DNA of 64,000 bases, from NCBI GenBank assembly GCA_022605955.1, contig JAKCOZ010000003.1, forward strand, positions 13,959,331 through 14,023,330, written 5' to 3'. A program made the translations under genes and the position numbers. This DNA comes from Rallus limicola (Eukaryota; Chordata; Aves; Gruiformes; Rallidae). The notes beneath the pieces were generated by a model that was given only the letters and a program-made list of their open reading frames with translations, ran no database searches and had not been told where the DNA came from. Shown piece after piece: positions 50,501 to 62,170 of this stretch; position 1 is the stretch's first letter, and each line of letters begins with the position of its first letter.

Positions 50501-52599
50501 CTATGGCTACTTTTATATATCCTAAATATACTTGCACGTACACAGTTCTGAATATATTGAAAACCTAAGTGTTGGTGCTGGGCTGTATTAAGCTTTTTGT
50601 TATTCAAGTTTCAAATAGCATGTATTGTGTTACTGTTGGTATTACATTTAATTTTTGATTCTATATGTCTTCATTGTTGGAACTGGGAATTAAAGATGCC
50701 ATAATTGGCAAATACAATTAATAATGTCTTGAGTACAACAATCAGAAGTAAACATTGTGGGAAATGAGAGCAGTTAAAAATTCCAGCTACGTGGATCCAG
50801 GAACTGGGTTAATTGTTTGCAGGAGTTCTCAAAGCTATTGGAATAGTACACTGTTTTTTTGAGTTCTTAAGATTTCATTTTGCCAAAACCGTATAAAATA
50901 TTTATTTAACGATTCAAGAAAGATGGGGAAAACAGAACAGTATGATCCATTCTAGTCCTTCTACTATGATACTACTTTTTTGAAATACAGAATTGTTTGT
51001 CATTGTGGAAATTTTTTTACTGTTTTGTCAGGCTTGACGGTAGTCTCACGATGGATTCATTATCTATCCATTGCAAAGGAATTCTAACCCTGTTTAGGAA
51101 GCTATGATAATATGAAAAGCTTCTTTCCACAAAAATAACTGATTGGGTGATTTTATTGGTTTCTTCTTTAACTTCTCTTGAATTATTTAAGCTTCTTGGC
51201 TAACATTATGTCTTTAATACAACTATACATAGTTGCTTTACTGTGTATTTAGAAGTAGGTTTTGCTTTTATCTTACAATGAAAACCTCAGTATTAGGGCA
51301 GGAAATGATACAGCAATATCATTTTTAGAGGATGCCCATTAATGAGATATGGTAGAAGAGCTGTTTGTATTCTTGAAGTCAAAATGGATACCAGTTGATG
51401 GGTAAGAACAGTAGCTGTTACATGGCTTGGGATGATATGTTCTTTATCCTTGAAATTATCACTGGAGAAATAAATCAATGCAATGGTTTTGTTTTAGTGT
51501 ACTTACAACACAACATTTATTGCAGAAAAATTATTTTAGTAGAACAGATGCATGAGACCGTGATAATGCTGTACTCTAAATTAATTTCTCTCAAATTTAC
51601 ATTTTAGAAAGACATGAACAGCAGTAGAGTTATGTATAAAGTCCAGTATTACTGTAAAATTTATGAAAGCCAAATTGTTTTTTAAAGGCAGAACTTAAGT
51701 CTGAAGGCTATTTTTACAATCTTTGCCCTTGAACAAAAATCATCCAATTTTCTGAAAGTAATAGTGATATGGGTGAGAAAGGACTTTTGCTCAGGACTGT
51801 GTAACTGATAATTTTAGAGTAGGTCAGCTGAAGGAGCTAGAGAGTGGTCTTTTCATATAAAATTTCTGTATCCTGAAATACCATGATATTTTAAAAATAT
51901 ATATAAAAGTCTTATAGTATTTTCATTTTTGGTTAATGCTTCCATCTACTCTGGCCTTGGTTTCAGTATCTCACAGTAGAATTGTCTTAAGTAGGAATGA
52001 GGACCAGTGCATAGTTTTGTAGTTTTGCTGTTCCATTCTCCTAGTGCATGTTTCCAACAACTGTCTTGCATATTTTATTTCACAACAGGTATCAAACTTT
52101 CATAATCATTTATAAAATATTTAACCTTTAAAGGTTCTAGAAAGAGTAATGGGAAGCTCTTACACGCCAGTATATTAGCATAGGAAGGGTTGCTGGTGCT
52201 TCACAACAAAAGGTAGAGGGAGGGATGGTCTAGTTTTCACAATGGTATGGGCCAGATGCCACTTACAGACCATTACAGGGAAGGAAGAGGTGCTAGAACC
52301 AAAGCCATTCAGCTCTTTTTCAGTGGAGCAGTGTAAATCCTTGCTTTGTCAAGTGTCTGGCATGTTATATCTTTGCAGGTACACTTCACTGATGTAAGGA
52401 AGGAAAGATGATGCTTTGAAGGGTGGGTATTTCCTTGTGTGCATTACTCAGCTGTATTGAGCAGTCAGGCACATGATTCTACTGTTCTGTGGGTTTAGGA
52501 AACACTGAATTTTGCTGCTTGTGTACATTGTCAGAGGCATTACATGGCTCTTCTACATGTGCCCTAGTAAGTAAAATTATTCTTGTTATACAAACCCTG
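47546..52599. other. Intron 3, no repeat or exon recognised
   Basis: Five kb of AT-rich intronic DNA. It was read specifically for SRFBP1 exon 4 (a Glu-Leu-Lys-Pro-Asp start after AG) without success. Confidence 0.55.
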
Positions 52600-52870
52600 A
52601 ATATTCATAGACTGGTTTGGGTTGGAAGCAACCTCAAAGCCCATCCAATTCCAACCCTCTGCCATGGGCAAGGATATCCTCTACCAGACCAGGTTGCCTA
52701 AAGCCCCATCCAGCCTGGCCTTGAACACTGCCAGGGAGAGAGCAGCCACAGCTTCTCTGGGCAGCCTGTGCCAGGGCCTCACAGGGAAGAATTTATTCCT
52801 AATATCTAATGTAAATCTACCCTCCTTTAGTGTAAACCCTTGACCTCTTGTGCTATCCCCACACTTCCAC
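52600..52870 (-). mobile_element. CR1 3'-end copy, 270 bp
   Basis: It begins 'catagactggtttgggttggaag', continues with 'ccatccagcctggccttgaac', and reaches the GQGFTLKEGRFTLDI part of ORF2 on the minus strand. A 143-codon minus-strand open frame (52681-53112) is created by fusion of this tail to unrelated hydrophobic-coding sequence and is not considered a gene. Confidence 0.9.
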
Positions 52871-53644
52871 TGGAAGGTGCATTTAATGGGTATCTGGAAT
52901 TCTGTCAGAGCTGAAGTAGAAAGCTCTTCTAAGTAGGAAACACAATATAAAGTGCATATAACAATGCAAATGATAACATGGATAAACAGTGAGTTCCTGA
53001 GCCCAAACACAAAAAACATGTACACCCAAGGCATAAGCAAGAACAAGACCACCTGGAAGGGATGAAGAGACACTTCCTGAATGCACACAGCGTTAGGAAA
53101 TACAAAACACAAATAAAATTCCAGTTAGTGGGGAGTGTGAAGGTCTGCAGGAATGGCTTCTGCAAGTACACTGGGAGCAAAAGTAAAGCTAAAGGAAAAT
53201 AAGGAACCGCAGTTCTGTGAGTGGATATGGTAAAGGATGAGGTATTTAGGGTGGTTTGGTTGGTTTGGGTTTTTTTTCCCCCCTTCTTGCTTTTTACTTG
53301 TCATTTCCACCCTTTGACTTCTCAGTTTCTAGAGCCTACAAGCAGACACTGTGGGAGTGGTGATGCTTTTTAATCAGTTGGACATACAGTCCCCTGGGAC
53401 CAGATACCTTGTATTTGGTGTGCAGAAGGACATGACTGATGTCATAATGAGACTGCTTTTATCAGTTTTGAAAGGCCACAGTAGTTGAATATGGGGCTGA
53501 ACATGAAGAGCAGCACAAACAGCTTCTGCAGGAGTATCAGCAGCCAAAGGAAGACTAGGGAAAAAGAGCCCTCTGATGAGAGGATAGGTGATATCTGTTA
53601 AAAGTTTATCATTGGCAAGTCCTGCCCCTGGGCAGCAGTAAAGC

Positions 53645-53992
53645 CTTGCACCCATCTGTGTTGGGGGCTGACATGCTGGAAAGCAACTTTGTAGGAAAGG
53701 ACCTTGGTGTCCTGGTGGATGCTAGCTGGCCATGAGCAAGAAGTGCATCCTGGTGGCAAAGGCGGCCAACACTCTGGTTGGTGGGCTACATTAGGAAAGG
53801 TTCTGCCAGTCCACTGGGAGGTGATCCTTCCCTTCTACTTATATGTGGTGAGAGGCATCTGAAGTGTAAATACCTCATGGAAGTCGCAGTCCTACTGATT
53901 GGACAAGAGATAGTGGGTGCAAACTGAAATGCAAGAAACTCTGTTTAAACTTAAGAGGAAACTTTTCCACTGTAAGCGTGATTAATCACTTT
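53645..53992 (+). mobile_element. Degraded CR1 fragment
   Basis: Recognisable pieces in order: 'ggctgacatgctggaaagcaa', 'ggaccttggtgtcctggtggatgctag' (DLGVLVDA), 'gtgatccttcccttctact' (VILPFYL) and a 'ggacaagagatagtgggtgcaaa' tail. A deletion separates the last two blocks, and there is no 3' tip. Confidence 0.75.
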
Positions 53993-54049
53993 AAGATGTT
54001 GTTCAATTTACTTGCTTGAGCAGAGGAGTGAAAAGCTGTTGGTCTGTCA

Positions 54050-54960
54050 GATTCAAAGAATTATAATCGGTGATAGAACATTCAACTGGTTGCTCTTTAC
54101 AAGTGATTTCCCTTAGAGGTGTATACTAGTGCCAATACTGTTTAGTGTGTTAGCAACTCTAAGAGGTGGCATGGGATGCATTCTCTGCAGGTTTATTGGT
54201 TGTACCTATCTGGGGGATACAGATGATTTGCCAAAGGGCAGAGCTGATGTACAAGGGGATCTGTACAGGGTAGAAAAAAAGTAGCTGAGAGAAACTACAT
54301 GTAGTTCTAGCATAGCAAGTACATAGTCCCATATATTGGATGGAATAGCAGCATGCAGTAGTCTAGGCTGAGGACCAGTTGATTAGAAAGAAGGTTTATG
54401 GAATATGGCCTGGGTATCAAGATGTTGAACATAAGAGAAAAAGTGCCCCTGTGAAGTGTAAATACAGCCTACATTGCACTGTAGGCTACATTCTTGTAGC
54501 TGACAGATCTGAGGCTGTTTTTCCCGTTTGGTTGTGGTAGGACTGCAGTTAGAGTGCTGTATCCAGTTGTGGTCTTCCAGTTCAGGAAAGAACATGCACA
54601 AACTTAGAGCAAGTCCAGCAGAGGGACACCAAGATGGGTAGTGTCTTGATCATATGAAATGCAATGTAAGAGAACTGTGTTAGTTCACCCTTACAGAAAA
54701 AGGGCTAAGGGCAAACCTTATTGTCTGTAGTTACCTAAAGATGTCCCAGAAAGTCTTCAGAGGTGTCTAATGGAAGAGTAGTGGTCAATAGGCGACAGAT
54801 TTATCCCAGATAATTGACTCACTGTGTGATGAAGATGGAGGCATTCAACTCAGGGGTAATAAAATGTTGAAAAGAGGGTGTGGCATGTCAGTCATTGGAC
54901 ATGTTCAAAAATCAAGGGCCTTGAATAGCCTCTTTCTTCTGTCTAGGGCTTCTTTAGGCA
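54050..54960 (+). mobile_element. Very old CR1-like LINE relic
   Basis: CR1 RT landmarks survive only as faint nucleotide similarity in the correct order: 'cagtgccaatactgtttagtgtg' (PVLFSVF-like) near 54130, a 'ggggatctgtacaggg' linker near 54255, and 'agagcaagtccagcagagggacaccaagatggg' (the [11 protein letters not shown] block) near 54607-54640, then a tail. No frame is open. It could be two separate relics. Confidence 0.5.
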
Positions 54961-57074
54961 GAAGATTGCACTGGACGTGGAGTTCTCTTCCAGCCTATCT
55001 AAGTCTGCATTTACACAATCATATGTAGGAGGGATTTTAAATTTACTTCATGGAAATTTGACTTTTGCCTGTCTGTCAATATGTATGTGCACTTGTCTTT
55101 AAAAGCAAATATAGCTTACATTTTTAATCAAAACACAGATGTTTTGGTCTTTGTAGCTGAGGTGGAGTAAAAGTATACAAGAGAAATTAAAAGCTAAATG
55201 AATGTCTGTTGCAATGCCTTTCTTTGTGATTATGAGATCTGAAGCTTGGCTTTTGATATTCTTGGCTTATAAGAATGGGGAAGGGTCATGTTGTCAGAAG
55301 ACTACATAACCACATCTCTACAGTATACCCACTTGCCTTGAATATTCCTCCCTACCTCCTTTTGCTGATACTGTTCTTAAACTAGTGAGTGGGCAGGTTG
55401 ATAGACTCACAGCCGCAGTTCAGGTCTGTTCTTAATCTTCACAGCATTTCATATTATTTTCACTGATACATTTCTTCTATTCCTGCTTAAGTATTAATTT
55501 AACTTACACTAAAATGAGAAAAGCCCTATTTAATAATAACTGCTTTCCCAAGTCAGTCTCCTCTTTGCCTCTCTTGTGGGGTCAAAATATCTCAAATAAG
55601 CAAGTTTAAGAATCTCAATATGAGAAAATTATAGAATATACTTTTTTTTTCTTGATAGCAAGCATAAAATAGTACTTAGAATTGTAAGGAAAACTGAGAG
55701 AAAACTATAGGAGGGAAATCTTGTACAATTTTGATGAGATGATAAAACAACTGACAGCCATTCCTACTGATTTTTTTGATTATAGAAAAAAGTAATTATT
55801 TTATTTACACCTAATACTGTTTTGGATTGTGTAGAAAAAGATGGGCTGCATTTTCTAGATATGAAAGTCAGTAAAAATGTCACCAGCTTCATTTTCAAGA
55901 CTTCATCGTTGACAAGATACTTAAATAAAAGCTTTTTTTTGTCTTATGCACTAGATTCTTAGTTACAAAGTGAAAACAGACCATGAAAGCAGCTTTTTGA
56001 TGGATTTGAGACAACTTAAGGAAAATATTAAAGTAGGTTCTAAGTAAAGATTGTCAACTATCTTAAAAATATGGCTGGCAGATGAAGCTTTTTCCTCTTG
56101 AGTCTTGTGTAAGAATTTTACTATCATTTTTTTCATAAGGATGCAAAATAAGCTATTTTCACTTTTTAAAAAATATGGTGTGCAGATGACACAGCATCTC
56201 CATTCTGAAATCTGCATAAGTATTTCTACTGTTTATTTTAATAAAGAGTCAACCTTTGCAGTAGTACAAAAAACAAATTAATGCAACCCATATGCCTTAA
56301 TTTGTTTGAAAATTGAGCAGTGATGGCAAACCAAGACACGTGTTATTCAGAATAATGACAGAAGTGTCAGCGTGCTTCTGCGCTCATTTTGAAAATATTC
56401 GTGTATATTCCAAATAGATACTTTGGCCTTGATGACTTCTTTCATAATGATTTTCATAAGCATTTTAGTGCTCCTGCTTGGGCCTCTTCATTAACCTTCT
56501 GCATAATTCACCTGAAATTGAGATAGAAAACTGTTTCTGTAAGCACTACATATGTTTCTGCATATTTTGCCATCCCATGCAGTGGTAACTAATAGTTGCC
56601 AAATAAGTTGGTCCTTGTGAGATCTCTTGAGGCAGTTCTAGTTAATTTCTTTTTGTATATGAGCTGGTTGATGTACTTAATTTGTTCTGCAGAAGCTAAG
56701 AACAGCTCCAATAAGTAGTGAAGCTACTTAGTATGGTAGGTCAGTATTAAACTTTCGGTATGCTTAATCATCTGTTCTTTTTTGGGATTCTTCCTTCTGA
56801 AGAAATTTCCAACAGAAATAAGGTCTTTTGGTCTTCACAGCTGTAAAAGAAATTATTATTGAATAATCTAGTAAAAGTTTTATTCTCATTTCTTTTAATT
56901 GGAGGGTTTGGACAGGCTGGGGGGAGAAGAAATTGGAGACCTACTGTAAATATCTTTATAGTCACTTGGAAACTAATTAATTCAGAATGGTGACTGCAGC
57001 TGCTATGGTTCCTTATTCCAGTTGATGCTTTTGTATATAAAATCTTATTTCCCCCATGGTTGCCTCCTGCTCTC

Positions 57075-57100
57075 AAAAAAAAAAATATATATATATATAA
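57075..57100. repeat. Poly-A followed by (AT)n
   Basis: About eleven A's run into seven AT units in SRFBP1 intron 3. Confidence 0.9.
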
Positions 57101-57424
57101 ATTTGGTTCTGGGAATGTAATACTAATGTAAATATGACTTCAGTGCTGGATGGACTCATTGGCACTTCTCTAAAAGCATGGATGAAGTGAACATGTGGGT
57201 GAGTAGGATGAGGTAGAATAATTGCGGCTTTAGGAGAACAAAGTTGTTCCTTGCAAATCAGTGGGAGTTTTTTAATGGCATAAGTATGTACAGTGGATAT
57301 CACTCATTGAGTCTATAAATTGCTTTGAATTTCCAAAAAGCCATTGTCCAGCTTTCACCAAAGCCTCTAGTATTGTGGTTTGGTTTGGGTTTTTTTGTTG
57401 AGTTTTGTTTGGCTGGTTTGTTTT

Positions 57425-57453
57425 GGGGGTGGGGGAGGGGAGAAGCAGGGGGG
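57425..57453 (+). other. Predicted G-quadruplex motif
   Basis: G5-T-G5-A-G4-AGAAGCA-G6: four runs of at least four G with loops of 1, 1 and 7 nt on the SRFBP1 sense strand, so it would also be present in the intron 3 RNA. Confidence 0.7.
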
Positions 57454-57529
57454 TTTTAATGGGTTTCTATGGATATCAGTTCTTTAACTTTAGGTAAAGA
57501 TGGTAAGTGAAAGAGGTGATTAGATGGTT

Positions 57530-57835
57530 AGCTTTCATAGTGCTGGAAAGCTGACAGTGGAGTTCTGTAGGGTTCAGTGCTGGAAATTATTCAGAAAATA
57601 AAAAAAGTGACAGCTTGATGATCTATTTCAGGATAAAGATATTAAGACACTGAGGAATAATACTGCAAAACTGACCTACAGGGCAGTAAAAAAAAATCAG
57701 TAGTGATAAATGTAAAGTAATGCATTATTTCCAATGATTCATTTTCACTGGATCAAAATTGGCTATTCCTAATGAGGAGATGGGTATTGGAGTTACCATA
57801 GATACCTGTGAAAATGATATATTGCTATTCTGTGT
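57530..57835 (+). mobile_element. Ancient CR1/L3-type LINE fragment
   Basis: 'gtggagttctgtagggttcagtgctgg' corresponds to the [10 protein letters not shown] block, 'gataaatgtaaagtaatgcatt' to the DKCKVMHF block, and 'attggagttaccatagatacctgtg' to the LGVTIDTC block. Spacing fits a LINE RT with internal losses. Composition is AT-rich and all frames are broken, so it is older than the other copies. Confidence 0.55.
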
Positions 57836-60299
57836 TTTCAGGCAGAAGACAATCTGTCTGGAATACCAGTTACACACTGCATAAGTCATCTCAGTACTTT
57901 AAAAAAACAAAACAAAACACATTGACAGAAAGTGTTAGAAAATTGGAATAGAATTTCCTAGTTTAGAAGGTGAACTACCAATTTTGCAATTCGTGTATTT
58001 GTCCTAGATAATTCTTTTCCACTTTGTATACCAGTATATTGCTCAGGAACTTTGAGAAACCAATTTGGAAATCTGCAGGTACAGAAAAAAAATCTTCTTT
58101 TTCATGATGCTATGATTTGTTGCCAAATCTCCTTTCATCCTTTACCCCTCACCTTGAGCAAACAACATAGCGGGTTTGTCTTGCACAACTTTGAAGATCT
58201 CTTGGGAAAGGGCAAAAATTAGTTTCTTCCCCATAGTGTTTTATGATAAGACTGAAGGAAAAATACTTTTCCTGGAGTTAATGTGTTCTGAGAACAGGAA
58301 TGAAAAGGGGGAATTCCTGCTTTCCCCGTTGAGTCTAATCTTTGAACTCTTTATGCCCTCTGGAAGCAGACAAAAGGGGCTGCATATATGGCTCTGTGTA
58401 TTCACACTCTTCATCTCTCTGTGTTCTTCTGTCTTCATTGTTTATTTTTTTCCTTATCTATTTCAAACCATAGTCTAGGGGAATATTAGCAGGATTGCAC
58501 CTATTTGACAGTCACTGTCCTTCCTCATTAGGAGCGTTGTGAGAATACAGCACATCCTTTTCCTGGCTGCTTTGGTGGCTGTCTAGCTGGCTCAAGCTCC
58601 TGCTGGGAGAAAAGATGCTGAACTTAGAAGGTTGTGCGTAGCGTCCCCTTCTGGCAGGTGACGCTGTTTTTCTTTAAATTTTACAAAAACAGTTCATCTG
58701 GCAACCAGCAATACTGGCAACGGTTGTGAATACCGGGGATAGTAATTCAAAACCGAAGATAGTTCCAGCCAACACAGGACTGCTTGGAAATATGTTAACC
58801 CTGAAAGTGCATGTGGTTTTTATATTAATATTAGAAAAGCACCATGGAACAAATTACCAGGACACATTGAAATTACAGATTGTACCAATCCAAGCAAACA
58901 CTGACATTCAGAAATAAAAGAAGTTTAAAGCAAAAGAGTATCCAAATAAAGATAACTTTGGCATAATCATGTTTGCTGTAGTGAATAATCCAGTGAGCTT
59001 GTTTCTGCTTTTTTTTTTTTTGCAACTTTTCTTTTGAATGCTTGTAATTTGTAGCTTACTTTCATAATAACTTATACTTCTGAAATTGTCATAAGATTAC
59101 AGACTTGCTAACTTTTTTTTTGTATCCTATGGTAAAAACAGTGATTTGCTCCCTGAATGTGGCTACTGAATCAGACGGAAACCTCCAAAATTAAACAATT
59201 CATTTAACTAAATTGACTAAGTAAAATGCCAAGTTCACAGTGTTCATCTTGGTAGACTGATGTAATTGCTGGCATTTGACTTGCATACCTCTTGAAATAT
59301 TAAATTAGTTTATAAACGTGGCAGAAAAGAGCAGCCTATACTTGCCAAATAAAGTTTGGGTATCTTACAGCAGCTTAAACTAGCCATGTTAACTCTTGTT
59401 TAGGGTTTTTTTTTTTTCTTTTTGTTTTGTTATTTAACTGTATGAATAGGTAGTCTTTGCTTCAGCTACATGGTTTGCTTTTAAGAGTGCTTGTACAGCA
59501 TAGCAGAATAAGACTATGTAGCTAGAGGAAGGTAAGCATTTGGACAAAGTTATGTTTATAGGAAAACTGTGAAGTTTTGCTTGGTAAGTATTTTAACAAC
59601 TGTAATTTCCCAGAGAAAATAGAAACAGAAATTGAAAATTTTGTAGTGTGAAACTTAGTAGATGAAAACTCACAGGTTGACATTAAATTTCACTTGGATC
59701 TAAACTGAGACAGCAATACTGTAGACATTTAGTAATGTTTAAAATTGGTGCCAGCAAAAACCTGACACCAGTGTAGTTTACAAAAAGAACAATTGCGAGA
59801 CAAGTTCCACTTGAAATACATTCTTGCATTCCCAGTGATTAACTGTAATTTTGGAGTGCTTTGGTTTTTATCAGGTTAGTAGTAGTTAATTCCCATCAAA
59901 ATCAAATGCTGTATATTCATCTAAAGTAAGACAATTAAGCAGCTTTTCATTTTTTGGGAAGTTCTATTCTGCTGATTTCCTCTAGTGACTTCTTTGGTTT
60001 TGTTGTTTTAAAACAAGAATTAAGTTTCACTGTTTTTATTTAATCTATTCTGTAGTATTCCTGCTCAAGTTGTTATTAATATGAGGCTGAAAATTAATCA
60101 ATGAAGGTTTTTTTTTCAGAAGTTGTATATAAAAATACAAGGTAAGTTAAAAGCATTACATTCTATATGAAAATAGGGCAACTGAAACATCCAAAGTCAT
60201 TAAAAAAACATGAAGTTGCCTTTAGCATGTATTCTAGGAAAATTAGCAACTGTAGAACCCTTTCTTTTTATCTTTTTCTTCGTCTTTGTAATATGGAAT

Positions 60300-62170
60300 A
60301 TACAGTCAAAATGCTTTGGATTGGAAGGGACCTCAAGGATCTTCTAGTTTAAACCCACTGCCATAGGCATGGACACCCTCACTAGACCAGGTTGCCTTGT
60401 TCAACTTGGCCTTAAATGCTTCCAGGGATGGGGCTTCCACAGCCTCTCTGGGCAACCTGTGCCAGTGCCTCACCACCCTCAGAGTAAAGAATTACTTCCT
60501 AACATCTTACCTAAACCTACCCATTTTAAGCTTAAAGCCATTGCCCCTTGTGCTTTCACTGGTGAACAGTCCCGCTCCTGCTTTCCTGGAGGACCCCTTG
60601 AAGTACTGGTGGGATGCAATTAGGTCTCCTTGGAGCTTTGTCTTCTCCAGGCTGAACAAGCCCAACTCTCTCAGCGTGCCCTCACAGGAGAGGTGCTTCT
60701 GCCTCCAATCACCTTTGTGGCCTCCTCTGGACTTGCCCCAACAGCTCCATGTGTTTTCCTGTACTGGGAACCCCAAAGGTGGACGCAGTACTCAAGTGGG
60801 GTCTCACGAGAGTACAACAGAAGGGGAGAATCACCTCTCTTAACCTGCTGGCCACATTGCTAGTGATGCAGCCCAGGACACAGTTGGCCTTCTGAGCTGG
60901 CCACAGTGCCAGCCATGTTGAGCTTGTCATCTATCAGCACTCCCAAGTTGTTCTCCTCAGGGCTGCTTTCAATCCATTCTCTGCCCAGCCTGTAGTTATG
61001 CTTGGGATTGCACTGCCTCACATGCAGGACCTTGCACTTGGCCATGTTGTACTTCATGCAGCTCTCATGGGCTCACCTCTCCAATCTGGGAAGGTCCCTC
61101 TGGATGGCACCCCTTCCCTCCAGCGTATTGACCTCACCACACAGCTTGGTGTTGTCAGCAAGCGAGGGTGCACTCGATTCCACTGTCCAGTCACCGACAA
61201 AGATACTGAACAGTGCTGGTCCCAGTACTGATCCCTGAGGAACACGACTCATCACAGACCTCCCCTTGGACATTTAGCTGTTGCCACAACTCTTTGGGTG
61301 CAATCATCCAGCCACTTCCTTATCCACCAAGTGGTCCATCTGTCAAATCCATGTCTCCAGTTTAGAGACAAGGATGTCCTGCTGGACAGTGTTGAAGGTC
61401 TTGCACAAGTCCTGGAAGATGGTATCCTTCATCGCTTCCCTTGTCTAGCATCTCTGTTACTCTGTCATAGAAGGCACCAGATTTGTCAGGACCAATTTGC
61501 CCTTAGTGAAGCCATGTTGGCTGTCACTGATCACCTTATTCTCCAAGTGCCTGAGCATAGTCTTGAGGAGGATCTGCTCCATGATATTACCAGGCACAGA
61601 GGTGAGACTGACCAGTATGTAGTTCTCTGTATCTTCCTTAAAGGGGAACTCTTAAAAATGGGGGTTATATTTTCCCCTCTTCCAGTCAGCAGAGATGTCA
61701 CCAGGCTGCCAGGACCTTTCAAATATGGTGGAGAGTGGCTTGGCCACTTTACCTGCCAGTTCCTTCAGGACACATGGATGGACCTCATCAGGTCCCGTGG
61801 ACTTATACACCTTAAGGTTTGTTAAGTGTTCTTGAACCTGATCTTTTCCTACAATGGGCAGTTCCTCACACTCACAGTGCTTGCCTTTGCCCTCCACGAA
61901 TTGGGCAGTGTGGCTTAGCAGTGAAGACTGAGGCAAAAAAGTGATTAAGCACTTAAGCCTTCTCCATATCCTGGGTAACAAGGTCACGTATTCCATTCTG
62001 GAGAGGGCCCACATTTTCCCTCATCATCCTTTTCTCATTGATATACCTGTAAAAACTTTGTTTCCCTTTACATCCCTGGCCAAATTTGTTTCTAACAGGG
62101 CTTTAGCTTTTCTAACCTGGTCACTGGCTGCTCGGATGGTTTTCCTGTATTCTTCCCAGAATATAGATGT
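60300..62170 (-). mobile_element. Longest CR1 LINE in the window, antisense, 1.87 kb
   Basis: On the minus strand it starts inside the linker/RT amino end (VGKDQVQEHLTNLKVYKSTG, then GPDEVHPCVLKELAGKVAKPL, minus frame 61652-62014) and proceeds through the RT core ([19 protein letters not shown], minus frame 61073-61273), KCKVLHVRQCNPKHNYRLG, and the post-RT block. It finishes at 'ggattggaagggacctcaagg' close to 60320. Frames are interrupted many times, including around the FxDD site. It lies antisense in SRFBP1 intron 3. Confidence 0.93.

Noticed and set aside
52681..53112. 143-codon minus-strand open frame with a hydrophobic amino half
   Set aside because: The carboxyl half is CR1 ORF2 tail (LPREAVAALSLAVFKARLDG); the hydrophobic amino half is adjoining intronic DNA read through. 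No gene structure supports it.
55950..56042. Short open stretch from the 'ttcttag' at 55950-55960, ending at gtaggt, considered as an exon
   Set aside because: No pyrimidine tract, weak donor context, and the peptide has no relation to SRFBP1.
58670..58917. Open segment after 'ttttacaaaaacag' considered as an SRFBP1 exon
   Set aside because: The translation does not match the expected SRFBP1 sequence, and the frame after the putative acceptor hits a stop quickly.
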